Source of the DNA: Streptomyces sp. sk2.1
GTDB lineage: Bacteria; Actinomycetota; Actinomycetes; Streptomycetales; Streptomycetaceae
Assembly: GCF_008120935.1 (NCBI RefSeq)
Contig: NZ_RDBO01000056.1
Location: 10,881-46,449 of the forward strand
Reading direction: 5' to 3'
Length of the DNA: 35,569 nucleotides
A model generated the notes under the pieces. The model made no database searches. It was not told the origin of the DNA and saw only the letters and a list, made by a program, of their open reading frames with translations. This document shows positions 1 through 8,515 of this stretch, one piece after another (the stretch's first letter is position 1; each line of letters begins with the position of its first letter). A program made the translations under genes and the position numbers.

Positions 1-36
1 CCCCTCCCGTATCCCTTCTCCGAACGGAGCCCCGCC

Positions 37-1689
37 GTGCCCACTCGCCGGTCCTTCCTCCTGCTGTCCGCCGGTGCCCTGACCGCCGCCGGCCTCACCG
101 CCTGCTCCTCCGGCGTCGCGGCCGACTCCGCCCCGGGCACGGGCGGCACCCCGCGCGACGGCGGGACGCTCACCTTCGCCACCGACGTCGAGCCCGACAA
201 CTTCGACCCGCACGTGTCCCCGGCCGACATCGTGGGGGTGCTGATGCGCAATGTCTTCGACTCCCTGGTGGCGCAGCGCGAGGACGGCGGGTTCGAACCG
301 TGGCTGGCGAAGGAGTGGAAGGTGTCGGACGACGGCCGCGCCTACACCTTCCGGCTCCGCGACGACGTCCGGTTCACCGACGGCACCCCCTTCGACGCGG
401 CGGCCGTGCGGGCGAACTTCGACCGCGTCGTCGCCCCGGCCACCAAGTCCCAGTACGCGGCCACGCTCATCGGCCCGTACGAGCGCACGGACGTGGTGGA
501 CAGGCACACGGTGACGGTCCGGCTGAAGAAGCCGTACGCCTCGTTCCTGCACGCCGTCTCGACGACGTACCTGGGCTTCCACTCCCCGAAGGCGCTGCGC
601 GACCGCCCCGGCGAACTGGCCGCGGGCGGCCCGGCGTCGGTCGGCACGGGCGCGTTCACCTTCGTGTCCCGGGTCAAGGGCCAGCGGCTCGTCCTGGCCC
701 GCAACGAGGACTACGCCTGGGCCCCGGCGTCGGCGCGGAACGACGGGCCCGCCCATCTGGAGCGGCTGGTCGTCACCTTCCTGCCCGAGAACGCGACCCG
801 GGTCGGCTCGGTGACCTCCGGCCAGGCGGACGTCGCCGACGCCCTGCCCGCCAACCGGGTCGCCTCGCTGAAGTCGCAGCCGGGCCTGACGATCAGCGGC
901 CACGACTCGCCCGGCATCGTCTACTCGTACTTCCTCAACACCGGGCGCGCCCCGCTCGACCGGCTCGACGCCCGGCTCGCCGTGCTGCACGCCGTCGACA
1001 CGGAGGCGATCACGAAGGCGGTCTTCTCCGGGCAGTACCGGCGGGCCTGGGGCCCGCTCAGCCCGTCCACGCCCGGCTACTCCGCGGCCGTCGAGAACAC
1101 CTGGAAGCACGACCCGGCCAGAGCCGGGGCGCTGCTCGACGGGCTCGGCTGGACCGGCCGGGACTCCGACGGGTACCGGACCAAGGACGGCAGGAGGTTC
1201 CGGCTGACGCTGCTGTACGTCCCGGCGTACACCAAGCCCGAGCGGCGCACGTTCGACACCGCGGTCCAGGACGCCCTGAAGAAGGTGGGGGTCGAACTGG
1301 TCCTCGAACCGCTGGACGCGGGCGGTTACACCCCGGTGCGCGACCGGGGCGACTACGACGTCATCGCCTTCGCCTGGGGCGGCTCGGACCCGGATCTGCT
1401 GCGCACGGTCTTCCATTCGGGAAGTCAGCTCGCCGACGGCGGGGCGAACGGCTCCCGGCTGCACGACCCGCGCATCGACGGCTGGCTGGACGCGGCGACG
1501 GCGACCGTCTCGCGCGAGGAGCGCTGGGCGCTGTACGCGAAGGTGCAGCAGCGGGTCGTGTCCCAGGGGTACGCGCTGCCCGCGTTCGTCGGCACGCGTC
1601 AGCTGGGCATCCGCGGCCGGGCTCACGACGTGGCGTTCGACGCCTCGGCGTGGCCGCTGTTCCAGGGCGCGTGGGTGGACGCCGACTGA
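37..1689 (+). CDS. ABC transporter substrate-binding lipoprotein (family 5, peptide type)
   Basis: Extracytoplasmic solute-binding protein of 550 aa that should capture peptides, nickel chelates or a related solute for the importer encoded just downstream. The N-terminus has a twin-arginine-like motif (RRSFLLL, residues 4-10), a hydrophobic stretch and a lipobox LTAC ending at Cys23, so it is probably a Tat- or Sec-exported lipoprotein. The mature part has the family-5 hallmarks: an early 'EPDNFDPH' segment, 'LAKEWKVSDDGRAYTFRLRD' and 'FTDGTPFDA'. The GTG start at 37 is preceded by GGAG at a 7-base spacing. The stop overlaps the next start by one base (TGATG). The family is clear; the substrate cannot be read from sequence. 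Confidence 0.9.
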   Translation: MPTRRSFLLLSAGALTAAGLTACSSGVAADSAPGTGGTPRDGGTLTFATDVEPDNFDPHVSPADIVGVLMRNVFDSLVAQREDGGFEPWLAKEWKVSDDGRAYTFRLRDDVRFTDGTPFDAAAVRANFDRVVAPATKSQYAATLIGPYERTDVVDRHTVTVRLKKPYASFLHAVSTTYLGFHSPKALRDRPGELAAGGPASVGTGAFTFVSRVKGQRLVLARNEDYAWAPASARNDGPAHLERLVVTFLPENATRVGSVTSGQADVADALPANRVASLKSQPGLTISGHDSPGIVYSYFLNTGRAPLDRLDARLAVLHAVDTEAITKAVFSGQYRRAWGPLSPSTPGYSAAVENTWKHDPARAGALLDGLGWTGRDSDGYRTKDGRRFRLTLLYVPAYTKPERRTFDTAVQDALKKVGVELVLEPLDAGGYTPVRDRGDYDVIAFAWGGSDPDLLRTVFHSGSQLADGGANGSRLHDPRIDGWLDAATATVSREERWALYAKVQQRVVSQGYALPAFVGTRQLGIRGRAHDVAFDASAWPLFQGAWVDAD

Positions 1690-2642
1690 TGTCCACGATC
1701 CATCGATGGGCGCTGCCCGTGGCGCGCCGGCTCGGTGCCGGGGTGGTGGTGCTGTGGGGTGCGGCCACCGTGTCGTTCCTGGTGCTGCACCTGGTTCCGG
1801 GCGACGTGGTGGACACCGTGCTCGGTCCCTCGACGGCCGCGACGCCCGAGCTGCGCGAGCGGATCCGGGCCGACTACGGGCTCGACGATCCGCTGTTGGT
1901 GCAGTACCTGCGGCAACTGGCCGGTCTGCTGACCGGGGACCTGGGCCGCTCGTACCAACTGGGCCTGCCGGTCGGCGACGTGCTGGCGGGCCAGATCGGG
2001 CCGACGGTGGAACTGGCGCTGGCGGCGACGGTGCCGGCGCTGCTCATCGCGTTCGTGGCGGCCGTCGCGACCGCGGGCCGCGGCCGGGTCGCCCGTGCGG
2101 TGGTCTCCGGGCTGGAGCTGCTCGCCGTGTCCGTGCCGTCGTACTGGCTCGGCATCCTGGCGCTCACGTTCCTGTCGTACCGCTTCCGGCTGCTGCCCGC
2201 CGCGGGCGACCAGGGGCCGGCGGCGCTGATCCTGCCCGCGCTGACCCTCGCCCTGCCGATCGGCGGGGTGCTGGCCCGGGTCGTGCGGCAGGAGCTCGAC
2301 GAGGCGCTCGCCAGGCCGTTCGCGCTGACGGCGCGGGCGCGGGGCGCGAGCGAACGGACGGTGCTGCTGCGGCACACCCTGCGGCACGCGGCACTGCCGG
2401 TGGCCACGCTGTCCGGCTGGATCGTCGGCAGCCTGCTGGGCGGGGCGGTGCTCACCGAGACGGTGTTCGCCCGGCCGGGTCTGGGCCGGGTGCTGGTGAC
2501 CGCGGTGACGTCGAAGGACGTGCCCGTGGTGACCGCGCTGGTGCTGTTGTCCGCGGCGGCGTTCGTCGTGGTGAATCTGCTGGTGGATCTCGCCTATCTG
2601 GTGATCGATCCCCGGCTGCGCACGGAAGGGGCGAGCGTATGA
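1689..2642 (+). CDS. ABC transporter permease (DppB type)
   Basis: Integral membrane permease of 317 aa, the first of two partners forming the translocation channel of the importer. It shows the DppB/OppB pattern: an N-terminal transmembrane helix followed by 'HLVPGDVVDTVLG', then 'YGLDDPLLVQYLRQLAGLL' and 'GDLGRSYQLGLPV', and the cytoplasmic EAA-type loop around 'ARGASERTVLLRHTLRHA', which contacts the ATPase. The ATG at 1689 overlaps the previous stop by one base and has no strong Shine-Dalgarno sequence of its own, so translation is probably coupled to the lipoprotein gene. The end overlaps the next start (ATGA). Confidence 0.9.
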   Translation: MSTIHRWALPVARRLGAGVVVLWGAATVSFLVLHLVPGDVVDTVLGPSTAATPELRERIRADYGLDDPLLVQYLRQLAGLLTGDLGRSYQLGLPVGDVLAGQIGPTVELALAATVPALLIAFVAAVATAGRGRVARAVVSGLELLAVSVPSYWLGILALTFLSYRFRLLPAAGDQGPAALILPALTLALPIGGVLARVVRQELDEALARPFALTARARGASERTVLLRHTLRHAALPVATLSGWIVGSLLGGAVLTETVFARPGLGRVLVTAVTSKDVPVVTALVLLSAAAFVVVNLLVDLAYLVIDPRLRTEGASV

Positions 2643-3493
2643 GCACGGTCGCGCGGACCCGGGGCGGGCTCGTGGCCCGGTGGGAGGGACGGCGCGTGGC
2701 CCCGGTGGTCGCCGCCGCGGTGCTGGCGCTGCTTGCGGTGGCGGTGTTCTTCCCCGGGCTGCTCGCCCCGCACCCGCCGAACGACACGGATGTGGTCGCG
2801 GCGTTCCGGCCGCCCGGCGGGGCGCACCCGTTCGGGACGGACGAGTTGGGGCGCGACGTGCTGTCCCGGGTGGTGTACGGGGCGCGCCCGTCGCTGACGA
2901 TCGGGCTCGGCGCGACGGCGCTCGGGGTGCTGGCCGGGCTCGTCGTGGGGCTGGTGGCGGCGACCGGCCCGCGTCCGGTCGACCGGACGCTGATGCGGGG
3001 CCTGGACGTGCTGCTGGCCTTCCCCGAACTGCTGCTGGCCCTGCTGGTGGTGACGGTCGTCGGCTCGGGCACGGCGAATGTGCTGGTGGCGATCGGGATC
3101 GCGGCCGTTCCCACATACGCGCGGCTGGTGCGGGGCCAGGCGCTGCTGGTGGCCGGTTCGGACTTCGCGGAGGCGGCGAAGGTGCTGGGGGTGCGGCGGC
3201 CGGTGATCGTGCTGCGGCACGTGCTGCCCAATGTGACGGGGCCGCTGCTGGTCCTGGCCACCATCGGCACCGGTACGGCGGTGATCTCCGGTTCGGCGCT
3301 GGGCTTCCTGGGCCTGGGCACGCCGCCGCCCGCCGCGGAGTGGGGGTCGATGCTGTCGGACGGGCGGGAGTTCCTGGCGACGGCGTGGTGGACGGCCACC
3401 TTCCCCGGGCTGGCGATCGTCGTGGTGGTGCTGTCGGTGACGGTGCTGGGGCGTTCGCTGCGCCCCGGTGGACCGAAGGGAGTCGGGGCATGA
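2639..3493 (+). CDS. ABC transporter permease (DppC type)
   Basis: Second channel subunit, 284 aa, of the DppC/OppC type. Diagnostic parts are the periplasmic segment 'HPFGTDELGRDVLSRVVYGAR' (roughly residues 62-82), several hydrophobic helices, and the EAA loop 'AAKVLGVRRPVIVLRHVLPN'. It ends in a final helix after 'WWTATFPGLAIVVVVLSV'. The ATG at 2639 overlaps the preceding TGA by four bases and is preceded by a purine-rich AAGGGG, and its own stop overlaps the ATPase start by four bases, so the four genes form one tightly coupled operon. Confidence 0.9.
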   Translation: MSTVARTRGGLVARWEGRRVAPVVAAAVLALLAVAVFFPGLLAPHPPNDTDVVAAFRPPGGAHPFGTDELGRDVLSRVVYGARPSLTIGLGATALGVLAGLVVGLVAATGPRPVDRTLMRGLDVLLAFPELLLALLVVTVVGSGTANVLVAIGIAAVPTYARLVRGQALLVAGSDFAEAAKVLGVRRPVIVLRHVLPNVTGPLLVLATIGTGTAVISGSALGFLGLGTPPPAAEWGSMLSDGREFLATAWWTATFPGLAIVVVVLSVTVLGRSLRPGGPKGVGA

Positions 3494-5067
3494 GCGAGTT
3501 GCTGGCCGTCGAGGGGCTCCAGGTGCGTTTCGGGCCCGGTACCGGCGGTACGGGCGCGGTGCACGCCGTGCGGGACGTCGGGTTCTCCGTCGCCGCCGGT
3601 GAGTGCCTGGCCCTGGTCGGGGAGTCGGGGTCGGGCAAGAGCACGGTGGCGCGCGCCCTGCTCGGGCTCGCCGGGGCCGGGGCGCGGACGAGTGCGCGGA
3701 CGCTGCGGGTGGCCGGGCGGGACGCGACGGGGTTCCGGGCGCGCGACTGGCGCGGTGTGCGGGGCCGGGTCGTCGGGCTGGTCGCGCAGGACGCGCTGGT
3801 GTCGCTGGATCCGTTGCGCCGGATCGGGGCCGAGGTCGCGGAGCCGATGCGGCTGCACCGCACGGTGGACCGGTCGCTGATCGGCGCGCGCGTCGTCGAG
3901 TTGCTGCGCCGGGTGGGCGTCCCCGACCCTCAGGCGCGGGCGGCGCAGTATCCGCACGAGCTCTCCGGCGGTCTGCGCCAGCGGGCGCTGATCGCCTCGG
4001 CGCTGGCCGCCGGTCCGGGGCTGCTGATCGCGGACGAGCCGACCACCGCGCTGGACGTGACCGTGCAGGCCCAGATCCTCGATCTGCTGGCCGGGGCGAA
4101 GGAGGAGGGGACCGGGCTGCTGCTGATCAGTCACGACCTCGGGGTGGTGGCCCGGATCGCGGACCGCACGGCGGTGCTGCGGGAGGGTTCGGTCGTGGAG
4201 ACGGGGCCGACGCCCGGACTGCTCGCCGCGCCCCGGCACCCGTACACCCGGGCCCTGTTGGAGGCGTCGGTGCTGCGTGCCCCGGTGCGGGCGCCGCTGC
4301 GGACCGGGACCGTGCTGGAGGTGGACTCGGTGTCACTGGCGTACGGGGCCCGCACGGCGGTCCGCGACGTGTCCTTCGTGCTGCGCGCGGGCGAGACGGT
4401 GGGGCTGGTCGGTGAGTCGGGCTCCGGCAAGAGCACCGTGGCCCGGCTGGCGACCGGGCTGCTGCGGCCCCGCGCCGGTCGGGTCCGGCTGGGCGGGGAG
4501 CCCTGGTCGGAGCTGCCCGAACGGCTCCGCCGGCCGCGCCGCAGCCGTATCCAGCTGATCCAGCAGGACCCGTACGGCGCGTTCGACCCGAGGTTCACGG
4601 TGTCCTGGATCATCGCGGAGGGCATCCCCCGGCACGAGGACCGGGCCGCCCGCACGCTCGAACTCCTGGGCCTGGTGGGGCTCGGCCCCGAGCATCTGCG
4701 CCGCCGCCCCGACCAGCTCTCCGGCGGCCAGCGCCAGCGGGTCGCCATCGCCCGCGCCCTCGCCCCGTCCCCCGCCGTCCTGGTGTGCGACGAGCCGGTC
4801 TCGGCGCTGGACGCGTCGGTGCAGGCGCAGATCCTCGACCTGCTGGACGACCTGAGGCAACGCCTGGGAACGGCCCTGCTGTTCGTCTCGCACGATCTGG
4901 CGGTGGTCCGGCGGATGAGTCACCGGGTGCTGGTGATGAAGGACGCGGAGGTGGTGGAGGAGGGCACGGCCGAGGAGGTGTTCGACGCGCCGCGGCATCC
5001 GTACACGAAGTCGCTGCTCGCGGCCGTCCTCACCCCCGGTACGAATGCCGCTCCGGCCGTCCGGTGA
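3490..5067 (+). CDS. ABC transporter ATP-binding protein, two fused ATPase domains
   Basis: ATPase of 525 aa carrying the DppD-like and DppF-like nucleotide-binding domains in a single chain, which would power the two-permease channel encoded upstream. Both halves have a Walker A (GESGSGKST), an ABC signature (LSGGLRQR in the first, LSGGQRQR in the second) and a Walker B (LLIADEPT and VLVCDEPV), so both sites look catalytic. Each half also carries the oligopeptide-type C-terminal 'RHPYT' segment. The ATG at 3490 overlaps the permease stop and has AAGGGAG upstream. It is convergent with the thioesterase gene, with a single base between the two stop codons. Confidence 0.92.
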   Translation: MSELLAVEGLQVRFGPGTGGTGAVHAVRDVGFSVAAGECLALVGESGSGKSTVARALLGLAGAGARTSARTLRVAGRDATGFRARDWRGVRGRVVGLVAQDALVSLDPLRRIGAEVAEPMRLHRTVDRSLIGARVVELLRRVGVPDPQARAAQYPHELSGGLRQRALIASALAAGPGLLIADEPTTALDVTVQAQILDLLAGAKEEGTGLLLISHDLGVVARIADRTAVLREGSVVETGPTPGLLAAPRHPYTRALLEASVLRAPVRAPLRTGTVLEVDSVSLAYGARTAVRDVSFVLRAGETVGLVGESGSGKSTVARLATGLLRPRAGRVRLGGEPWSELPERLRRPRRSRIQLIQQDPYGAFDPRFTVSWIIAEGIPRHEDRAARTLELLGLVGLGPEHLRRRPDQLSGGQRQRVAIARALAPSPAVLVCDEPVSALDASVQAQILDLLDDLRQRLGTALLFVSHDLAVVRRMSHRVLVMKDAEVVEEGTAEEVFDAPRHPYTKSLLAAVLTPGTNAAPAVR

Positions 5068-5068
5068 C

Positions 5069-5872
5069 TCAGTCGTGCGCCGCCGGGCGGACGGTGAGGA
5101 TCTGTTCGGCGTGGCCGACGGGCCCGTCGACGTCGTGGAGGACGCTGCTGGTGCGCCCCTGTCCCGTCGGGCCGAAGGTGACCGTGGTGTCCAGCCCGGT
5201 CCAGGGGCCCCGGGGCCTGCGGTGCAGATGGATCGTCAGGTCGAGGTTGGGGAACACCCACTTCTCGGGGTCCTGCTGCACGGCGATGCCGTTCGCGGTG
5301 TCCACGAGCGCGACGTACGAGGCCAGGGCGCTGCTCGGTTCGCCCGCCACCAGGTCGAGGCGCGAGGAGATCCAGGCCGCCGTGCGGCCCCTGCGGGACG
5401 GGGGCAGCCGGCGGACGTCGATGGAGGAGACGTAGCCGCCGTCCCACTCCTCGTCCATCGCCCAGGGGGTGAGCTCCTCCGGCGCGGGGAGCCGCTCGTG
5501 GGGGCTGTCGGCCACGGACGAGGTGTCCTGGGAGGACAGCAGCCAGGCGCGGGCGCGGACGACCGGGCGGTCGCCGATGACCACGGTCGCCTCCAGGAGC
5601 TCGATGGTCCGGCCGGGGCGGACGGTCTCCACGGTGATCTCGCACTCGTCGAGGGCGATGCGGCCGAGGATGTCGTAACTGATCCTCGAAAGGACCAGGT
5701 TCCCGGGGCGCTCGGCGAGGTGCTCCTCGATCTCGTGCGCGACGAGCCCCGCGAGCGGGCTGAAGTGTTGTTCGTCGGTGCTCCACGCGCCGCCCGCGTG
5801 GACCGTGGGCCGGTAACGGCCCGCGCCCGTCCGCTCGTAGTAGCTCTCGGGCCCGGCGTCACTGGTGCTCAC
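5069..5872 (-). CDS. Acyl-CoA thioesterase-like (double hotdog) protein
   Basis: Probable cytosolic thioesterase of 267 aa in the TesB-like family with two hotdog folds. The N-terminal half contains 'YRPTVHAGGAW' and 'RISYDILGRI', and the C-terminal half contains 'WISSRLDLVAGEPSS' and the paired strands 'FPNLDLTIHLHRRPRG'; this layout matches thioesterase-family proteins common in actinomycetes. I chose the GTG at 5872 over the upstream ATG at 5920 because GAGGAG lies 9 bases before it. The true substrate is unknown, and I could not identify catalytic residues with confidence. No operon partner is evident: it is convergent with the importer operon and separated from the next upstream gene by a terminator. 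Confidence 0.75.
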   Translation of the reverse strand: MSTSDAGPESYYERTGAGRYRPTVHAGGAWSTDEQHFSPLAGLVAHEIEEHLAERPGNLVLSRISYDILGRIALDECEITVETVRPGRTIELLEATVVIGDRPVVRARAWLLSSQDTSSVADSPHERLPAPEELTPWAMDEEWDGGYVSSIDVRRLPPSRRGRTAAWISSRLDLVAGEPSSALASYVALVDTANGIAVQQDPEKWVFPNLDLTIHLHRRPRGPWTGLDTTVTFGPTGQGRTSSVLHDVDGPVGHAEQILTVRPAAHD

Positions 5873-5982
5873 GGAATTCGTCTCCTCGGGTCGGGCGGGT
5901 GCTCGCGGTGATAGGTGCATCAGTCACGCATCGTAGGAAGCGGCGTGGCCACCAGTCATCATGATCTACCGCACACCAGGTC

Positions 5983-6028
5983 GGACGGGGGGCCACCGCT
6001 GCCGCCCGGCCCCGGTGGCCCCCCGTCC
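5983..6028 (-). terminator. Strong stem-loop after the flavoprotein gene
   Basis: A perfect 16-bp inverted repeat (5983-5998 with 6013-6028) with a 14-base loop lies just past the stop of the oxidoreductase gene on the minus strand. There is no T-run, as is usual for high-GC actinomycete terminators. It separates this gene from the thioesterase gene. Confidence 0.7.
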
Positions 6029-6041
6029 CGCCCGTTCGCGC

Positions 6042-7478
6042 TCAGCCCCGGTACGCCTCCAGCAGGCGCAGCCACACCTCGCTGATCGTCGGGTAGGCCG
6101 GGACCGCGTGCCACAGCCGGTCGATGGGGACCTCGCCGGCGACCGCGACCGTCGCCGAGTGCAGCAGTTCGCCGATGCCCGGACCGACGAAGGTGACGCC
6201 GAGCAGGATCTCCCGGTCGAGGTCCACGACCATGCGGGCGCGGCCCCGGTAGCCCTCCGCGTACAGGCCCGCCCCCGCCACCGCGGCGAGGTCCTGGTCG
6301 ACGGCGCGGACCCGGTGGCCGGCCCGTTCGGCCTCGGCGAGGGTGAGGCCCACCGAGGCGGCCTCCGGGTCGGTGAAGACGACCTGGGGAACGGCCGCGT
6401 GGTCGGCGGTGGCGGCGTGGGCGCCCCAGGGACCGGTCCTTGCCGGGGCCCCGGTGGCGCGGGCGGCGATCGCGGCGCCCGCGACGCGTGCCTGGTACTT
6501 GCCCTGGTGGGTGAGGAGCGCCCGGTGGTTGACGTCGCCGACGGCGTAGAGCCAGGTGGTGCCGTCGACGCGGCAGCTGTCGTCGACGGTGAGCCAGGAG
6601 CCGGGTTCCAGACCCACCGTCTCCAGGCCGAGGTCGTCGGTGCGCGGGGCCCGGCCGGTGGCGAAGAGGATCTCGTCGGCCTCGACGCTCGTGCCGTCGT
6701 CGAGTTCCACGAGGACCGGGCCGTCCGGCACCGTGCGCCGCACGGAGGTCGCCGAGACCCCGGTGCGGATGTCGGCACCCGCCTCCGTCAGGGCGCGGGC
6801 GACCAGTTCGCCCGCGAAGGGCTCCATCCTCGGCAGGATTCCGGTGCCGCGGACCAGCATCGTCACCCGGGCGCCGAGGGCCTGCCAGACGGTGGCCATC
6901 TCCACCCCGACCACGCCGCCGCCGACGATCACGAGGCGGCCGGGCACCTTCTTGGCGCTCGTCGCCTCCCTGCTGGTCCAGGGGCGGGCCCCGTCGATGC
7001 CGGGCAGGTCGGGGACGACGGCCCGGCTGCCGGTGCAGACGGCGACGGCGTGCCGGGCGGTGAGCCGGTGTTCCGTGCCGTCGGGGGCGGTGACCAGGAC
7101 CGTTCGCTCACCGGTGAGCCGGCCACGGCCCCGGTGGAGGTCCGCGCCGATGCCCTCCAGCCAGGCGACCTGGCCGTCGTCCTTCCAGTGCGAGGCGTAC
7201 GCGTCGCGGTGGGCGAGCACCGCCGCCGTGTCGAGCGGCCCCCGCACGGAGTCGGCGAGGCCGGGGACGCGGCGGGCGTCGGCGCGGGCGACGACGGGGC
7301 GCAGCAGCGCCTTGCTGGGCATGCAGGCCCAGTAGGAGCATTCGCCGCCGACGAGTTCCGACTCGACGACCGCCGTGCTCAGTCCGGCGGCGCGGGCCCG
7401 GTCGGCGACGTTCTCGCCGACCGGACCGGCTCCGATCACCACGACGTCGTACTCGGCGTTCAGGGAGGGATCAGTCAT
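6042..7478 (-). CDS. FAD-dependent pyridine nucleotide-disulfide oxidoreductase (Lpd-like)
   Basis: Flavoprotein of 478 aa in the lipoamide dehydrogenase/mercuric reductase superfamily. The N-terminal Rossmann motif VIGAGPVG (residues 14-21) binds FAD, and a second dinucleotide site (VIVGGGVVGVEMA) binds NAD(P)H. The redox-active cysteine pair is kept at the usual spacing (GGECSYWACMPSKALL, Cys47 and Cys52). In the C-terminal dimer domain, the His-Pro-Thr of classical lipoamide dehydrogenases reads Tyr462-Pro-Thr, with Glu467 kept, so the usual His-Glu dyad is incomplete. Related actinobacterial proteins include quinone-reducing LpdA-type enzymes, and I infer a non-lipoamide substrate. The start at 7478 is chosen because the upstream extension lacks family homology. 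It is divergent from trxC. Confidence 0.85.
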   Translation of the reverse strand: MTDPSLNAEYDVVVIGAGPVGENVADRARAAGLSTAVVESELVGGECSYWACMPSKALLRPVVARADARRVPGLADSVRGPLDTAAVLAHRDAYASHWKDDGQVAWLEGIGADLHRGRGRLTGERTVLVTAPDGTEHRLTARHAVAVCTGSRAVVPDLPGIDGARPWTSREATSAKKVPGRLVIVGGGVVGVEMATVWQALGARVTMLVRGTGILPRMEPFAGELVARALTEAGADIRTGVSATSVRRTVPDGPVLVELDDGTSVEADEILFATGRAPRTDDLGLETVGLEPGSWLTVDDSCRVDGTTWLYAVGDVNHRALLTHQGKYQARVAGAAIAARATGAPARTGPWGAHAATADHAAVPQVVFTDPEAASVGLTLAEAERAGHRVRAVDQDLAAVAGAGLYAEGYRGRARMVVDLDREILLGVTFVGPGIGELLHSATVAVAGEVPIDRLWHAVPAYPTISEVWLRLLEAYRG

Positions 7479-7524
7479 GGGGACAGTCTGCTGGTGGGTG
7501 TGGGCGGTGGCCACACGGGCAGGT

Positions 7525-7550
7525 GGAATAGCGCATGCACGGGCACCGTT
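7525..7550 (+). promoter_or_regulatory. SigR-type promoter for trxC
   Basis: GGAAT (7525-7529), an 18-base spacer and GTT (7548-7550) match the SigR consensus GGGAAT-N18-GTT except for the first G. The element ends 43 bases before the thioredoxin start. SigR controls the thiol-oxidative-stress regulon in Streptomyces, and trxC is a known type of target. Confidence 0.75.
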
Positions 7551-7593
7551 GTGCCGGACAGGTCCGAACGGGCACAGGAAGAGGTAGCGGAGT

Positions 7594-7971
7594 ATGAGCA
7601 CCATCGAGCTCACCAAGGAAAACTTCGACCAGGTCGTCAGCGGGAACGACTTCGTCCTGATCGACTTCTGGGCTTCCTGGTGCGGGCCCTGCCGGCAGTT
7701 CGCGCCGGTCTACGACGCGGCGTCGGAGCGCCATGACGACCTGGTCTTCGCCAAGGTCGACACGGAGGCCCAGCCGGAGCTGGCGGCGGCCTTCGAGATC
7801 AGCTCCATTCCCACCCTGATGATCGTCCGGGAGAACGTGGCGGTGTTCGCGCAGCCCGGTGCGCTGCCCCCGGCGGCGCTGGAGGACGTGATCGGGCAGG
7901 CCCGGAAGCTGGACATGGACGAGGTCCGCAAGTCCATCGAGGAGCAGCAGAAGGGGCAGAAGGGGCAGTAG
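7594..7971 (+). CDS. trxC: Thioredoxin TrxC
   Basis: Cytosolic thiol-disulfide oxidoreductase of 125 aa. The active site WASWCGPC has Cys30 and Cys33, and the conserved cis-proline loop appears as SSIPTL. The protein is slightly longer than a minimal thioredoxin, with a charged C-terminal tail (EVRKSIEEQQKGQKGQ). A purine-rich AGGAAGAGG lies upstream of the ATG. The SigR-type promoter 43 bases upstream suggests induction by disulfide stress, matching TrxC of Streptomyces. The divergent flavoprotein gene could be a functional partner, but no direct evidence shows that it reduces this thioredoxin. Confidence 0.93.
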   Translation: MSTIELTKENFDQVVSGNDFVLIDFWASWCGPCRQFAPVYDAASERHDDLVFAKVDTEAQPELAAAFEISSIPTLMIVRENVAVFAQPGALPPAALEDVIGQARKLDMDEVRKSIEEQQKGQKGQ

Positions 7972-8087
7972 CGGGTTCCGCACACCCCTGGCGGGGTCCG
8001 GCCGGTCGGCGGTTCGCGACGGGCCGGGCCCCTGCCGTGTCCGCGTCCGGGCTCGTTGCCGCGTCCGGACTCCCGGCGCCGTCGGCC

Positions 8088-8119
8088 CCGGGCGCCGGGC
8101 GTGTGCCACCGGCGCCCGG
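8088..8119. terminator. Stem-loop between convergent trxC and small gene
   Basis: A perfect 11-bp inverted repeat (8088-8098 with 8109-8119) with a 10-base loop lies in the convergent gap and could end transcription from both sides. The gap 7972-8154 shows no coding signal. Confidence 0.55.
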
Positions 8120-8154
8120 CCCGTCCGGGGCCGGCGGTCCGGGCGCCGGACGGT

Positions 8155-8436
8155 TCAGGCGTCGGCGCCCGTCTCGGCGTTCTTCTCCCCGACCCTCGCC
8201 GAGAGCCCGTAGGCCAGTTCGGCGCCGTCGACGAGCAGGGCCTCGACCGCGTGCGTGGCGGGGTCGATGTCCGCCACGATGCCTTCGCCCGCGTACCGCG
8301 GGTAGCCCGACGCGCCCGTCTCGCCGGTGGCCGAGACGGTCGCCGAGCGGATCGGACCGCCCGGCTCGGCGTCGTCGTCGCCCTCCCCGGTGAATCCGGG
8401 GACGAGCAGGATCTCGTAGCTCTGCGGATGACTCAT
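8155..8436 (-). CDS. Small acidic protein, possibly DUF6296-like
   Basis: Protein of 93 aa if started at the ATG at 8436; an in-frame ATG six bases upstream (8442) is an alternative. No catalytic motif or membrane segment is visible. The sequence opens with a short hydrophobic strand (SYEILLVPGF), then an acidic loop and 'SATVSATGETGASGYPRYAGEGIVADI', a pattern I associate with small single-domain Streptomyces proteins of the DUF6296 type; this is recall, not a search result. A TAGCGT -10-like hexamer lies 7 bases before 8436 with no Shine-Dalgarno sequence, so a leaderless message is plausible. Function is unknown. Confidence 0.6.
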   Translation of the reverse strand: MSHPQSYEILLVPGFTGEGDDDAEPGGPIRSATVSATGETGASGYPRYAGEGIVADIDPATHAVEALLVDGAELAYGLSARVGEKNAETGADA

Positions 8437-8515
8437 GGTCATGACGCTAGGCACGTGGTGCGCGGACCGCACGTCGCGGCGGTGCCGCGGGCCGCGGTCC
8501 GGGTGTTCCGGCGGT

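Noticed and set aside
1623..3863. Long minus-strand open frame opposite the permease genes.
   Set aside because: Composition is proline/arginine/histidine-rich with no recognisable domain, and the plus-strand permeases account for the codon bias.
6042..7616. Longer flavoprotein starting at 7616.
   Set aside because: The extra 46 residues overlap the trxC start and SigR promoter and lack family similarity; the ATG at 7478 places the FAD motif at the usual distance.
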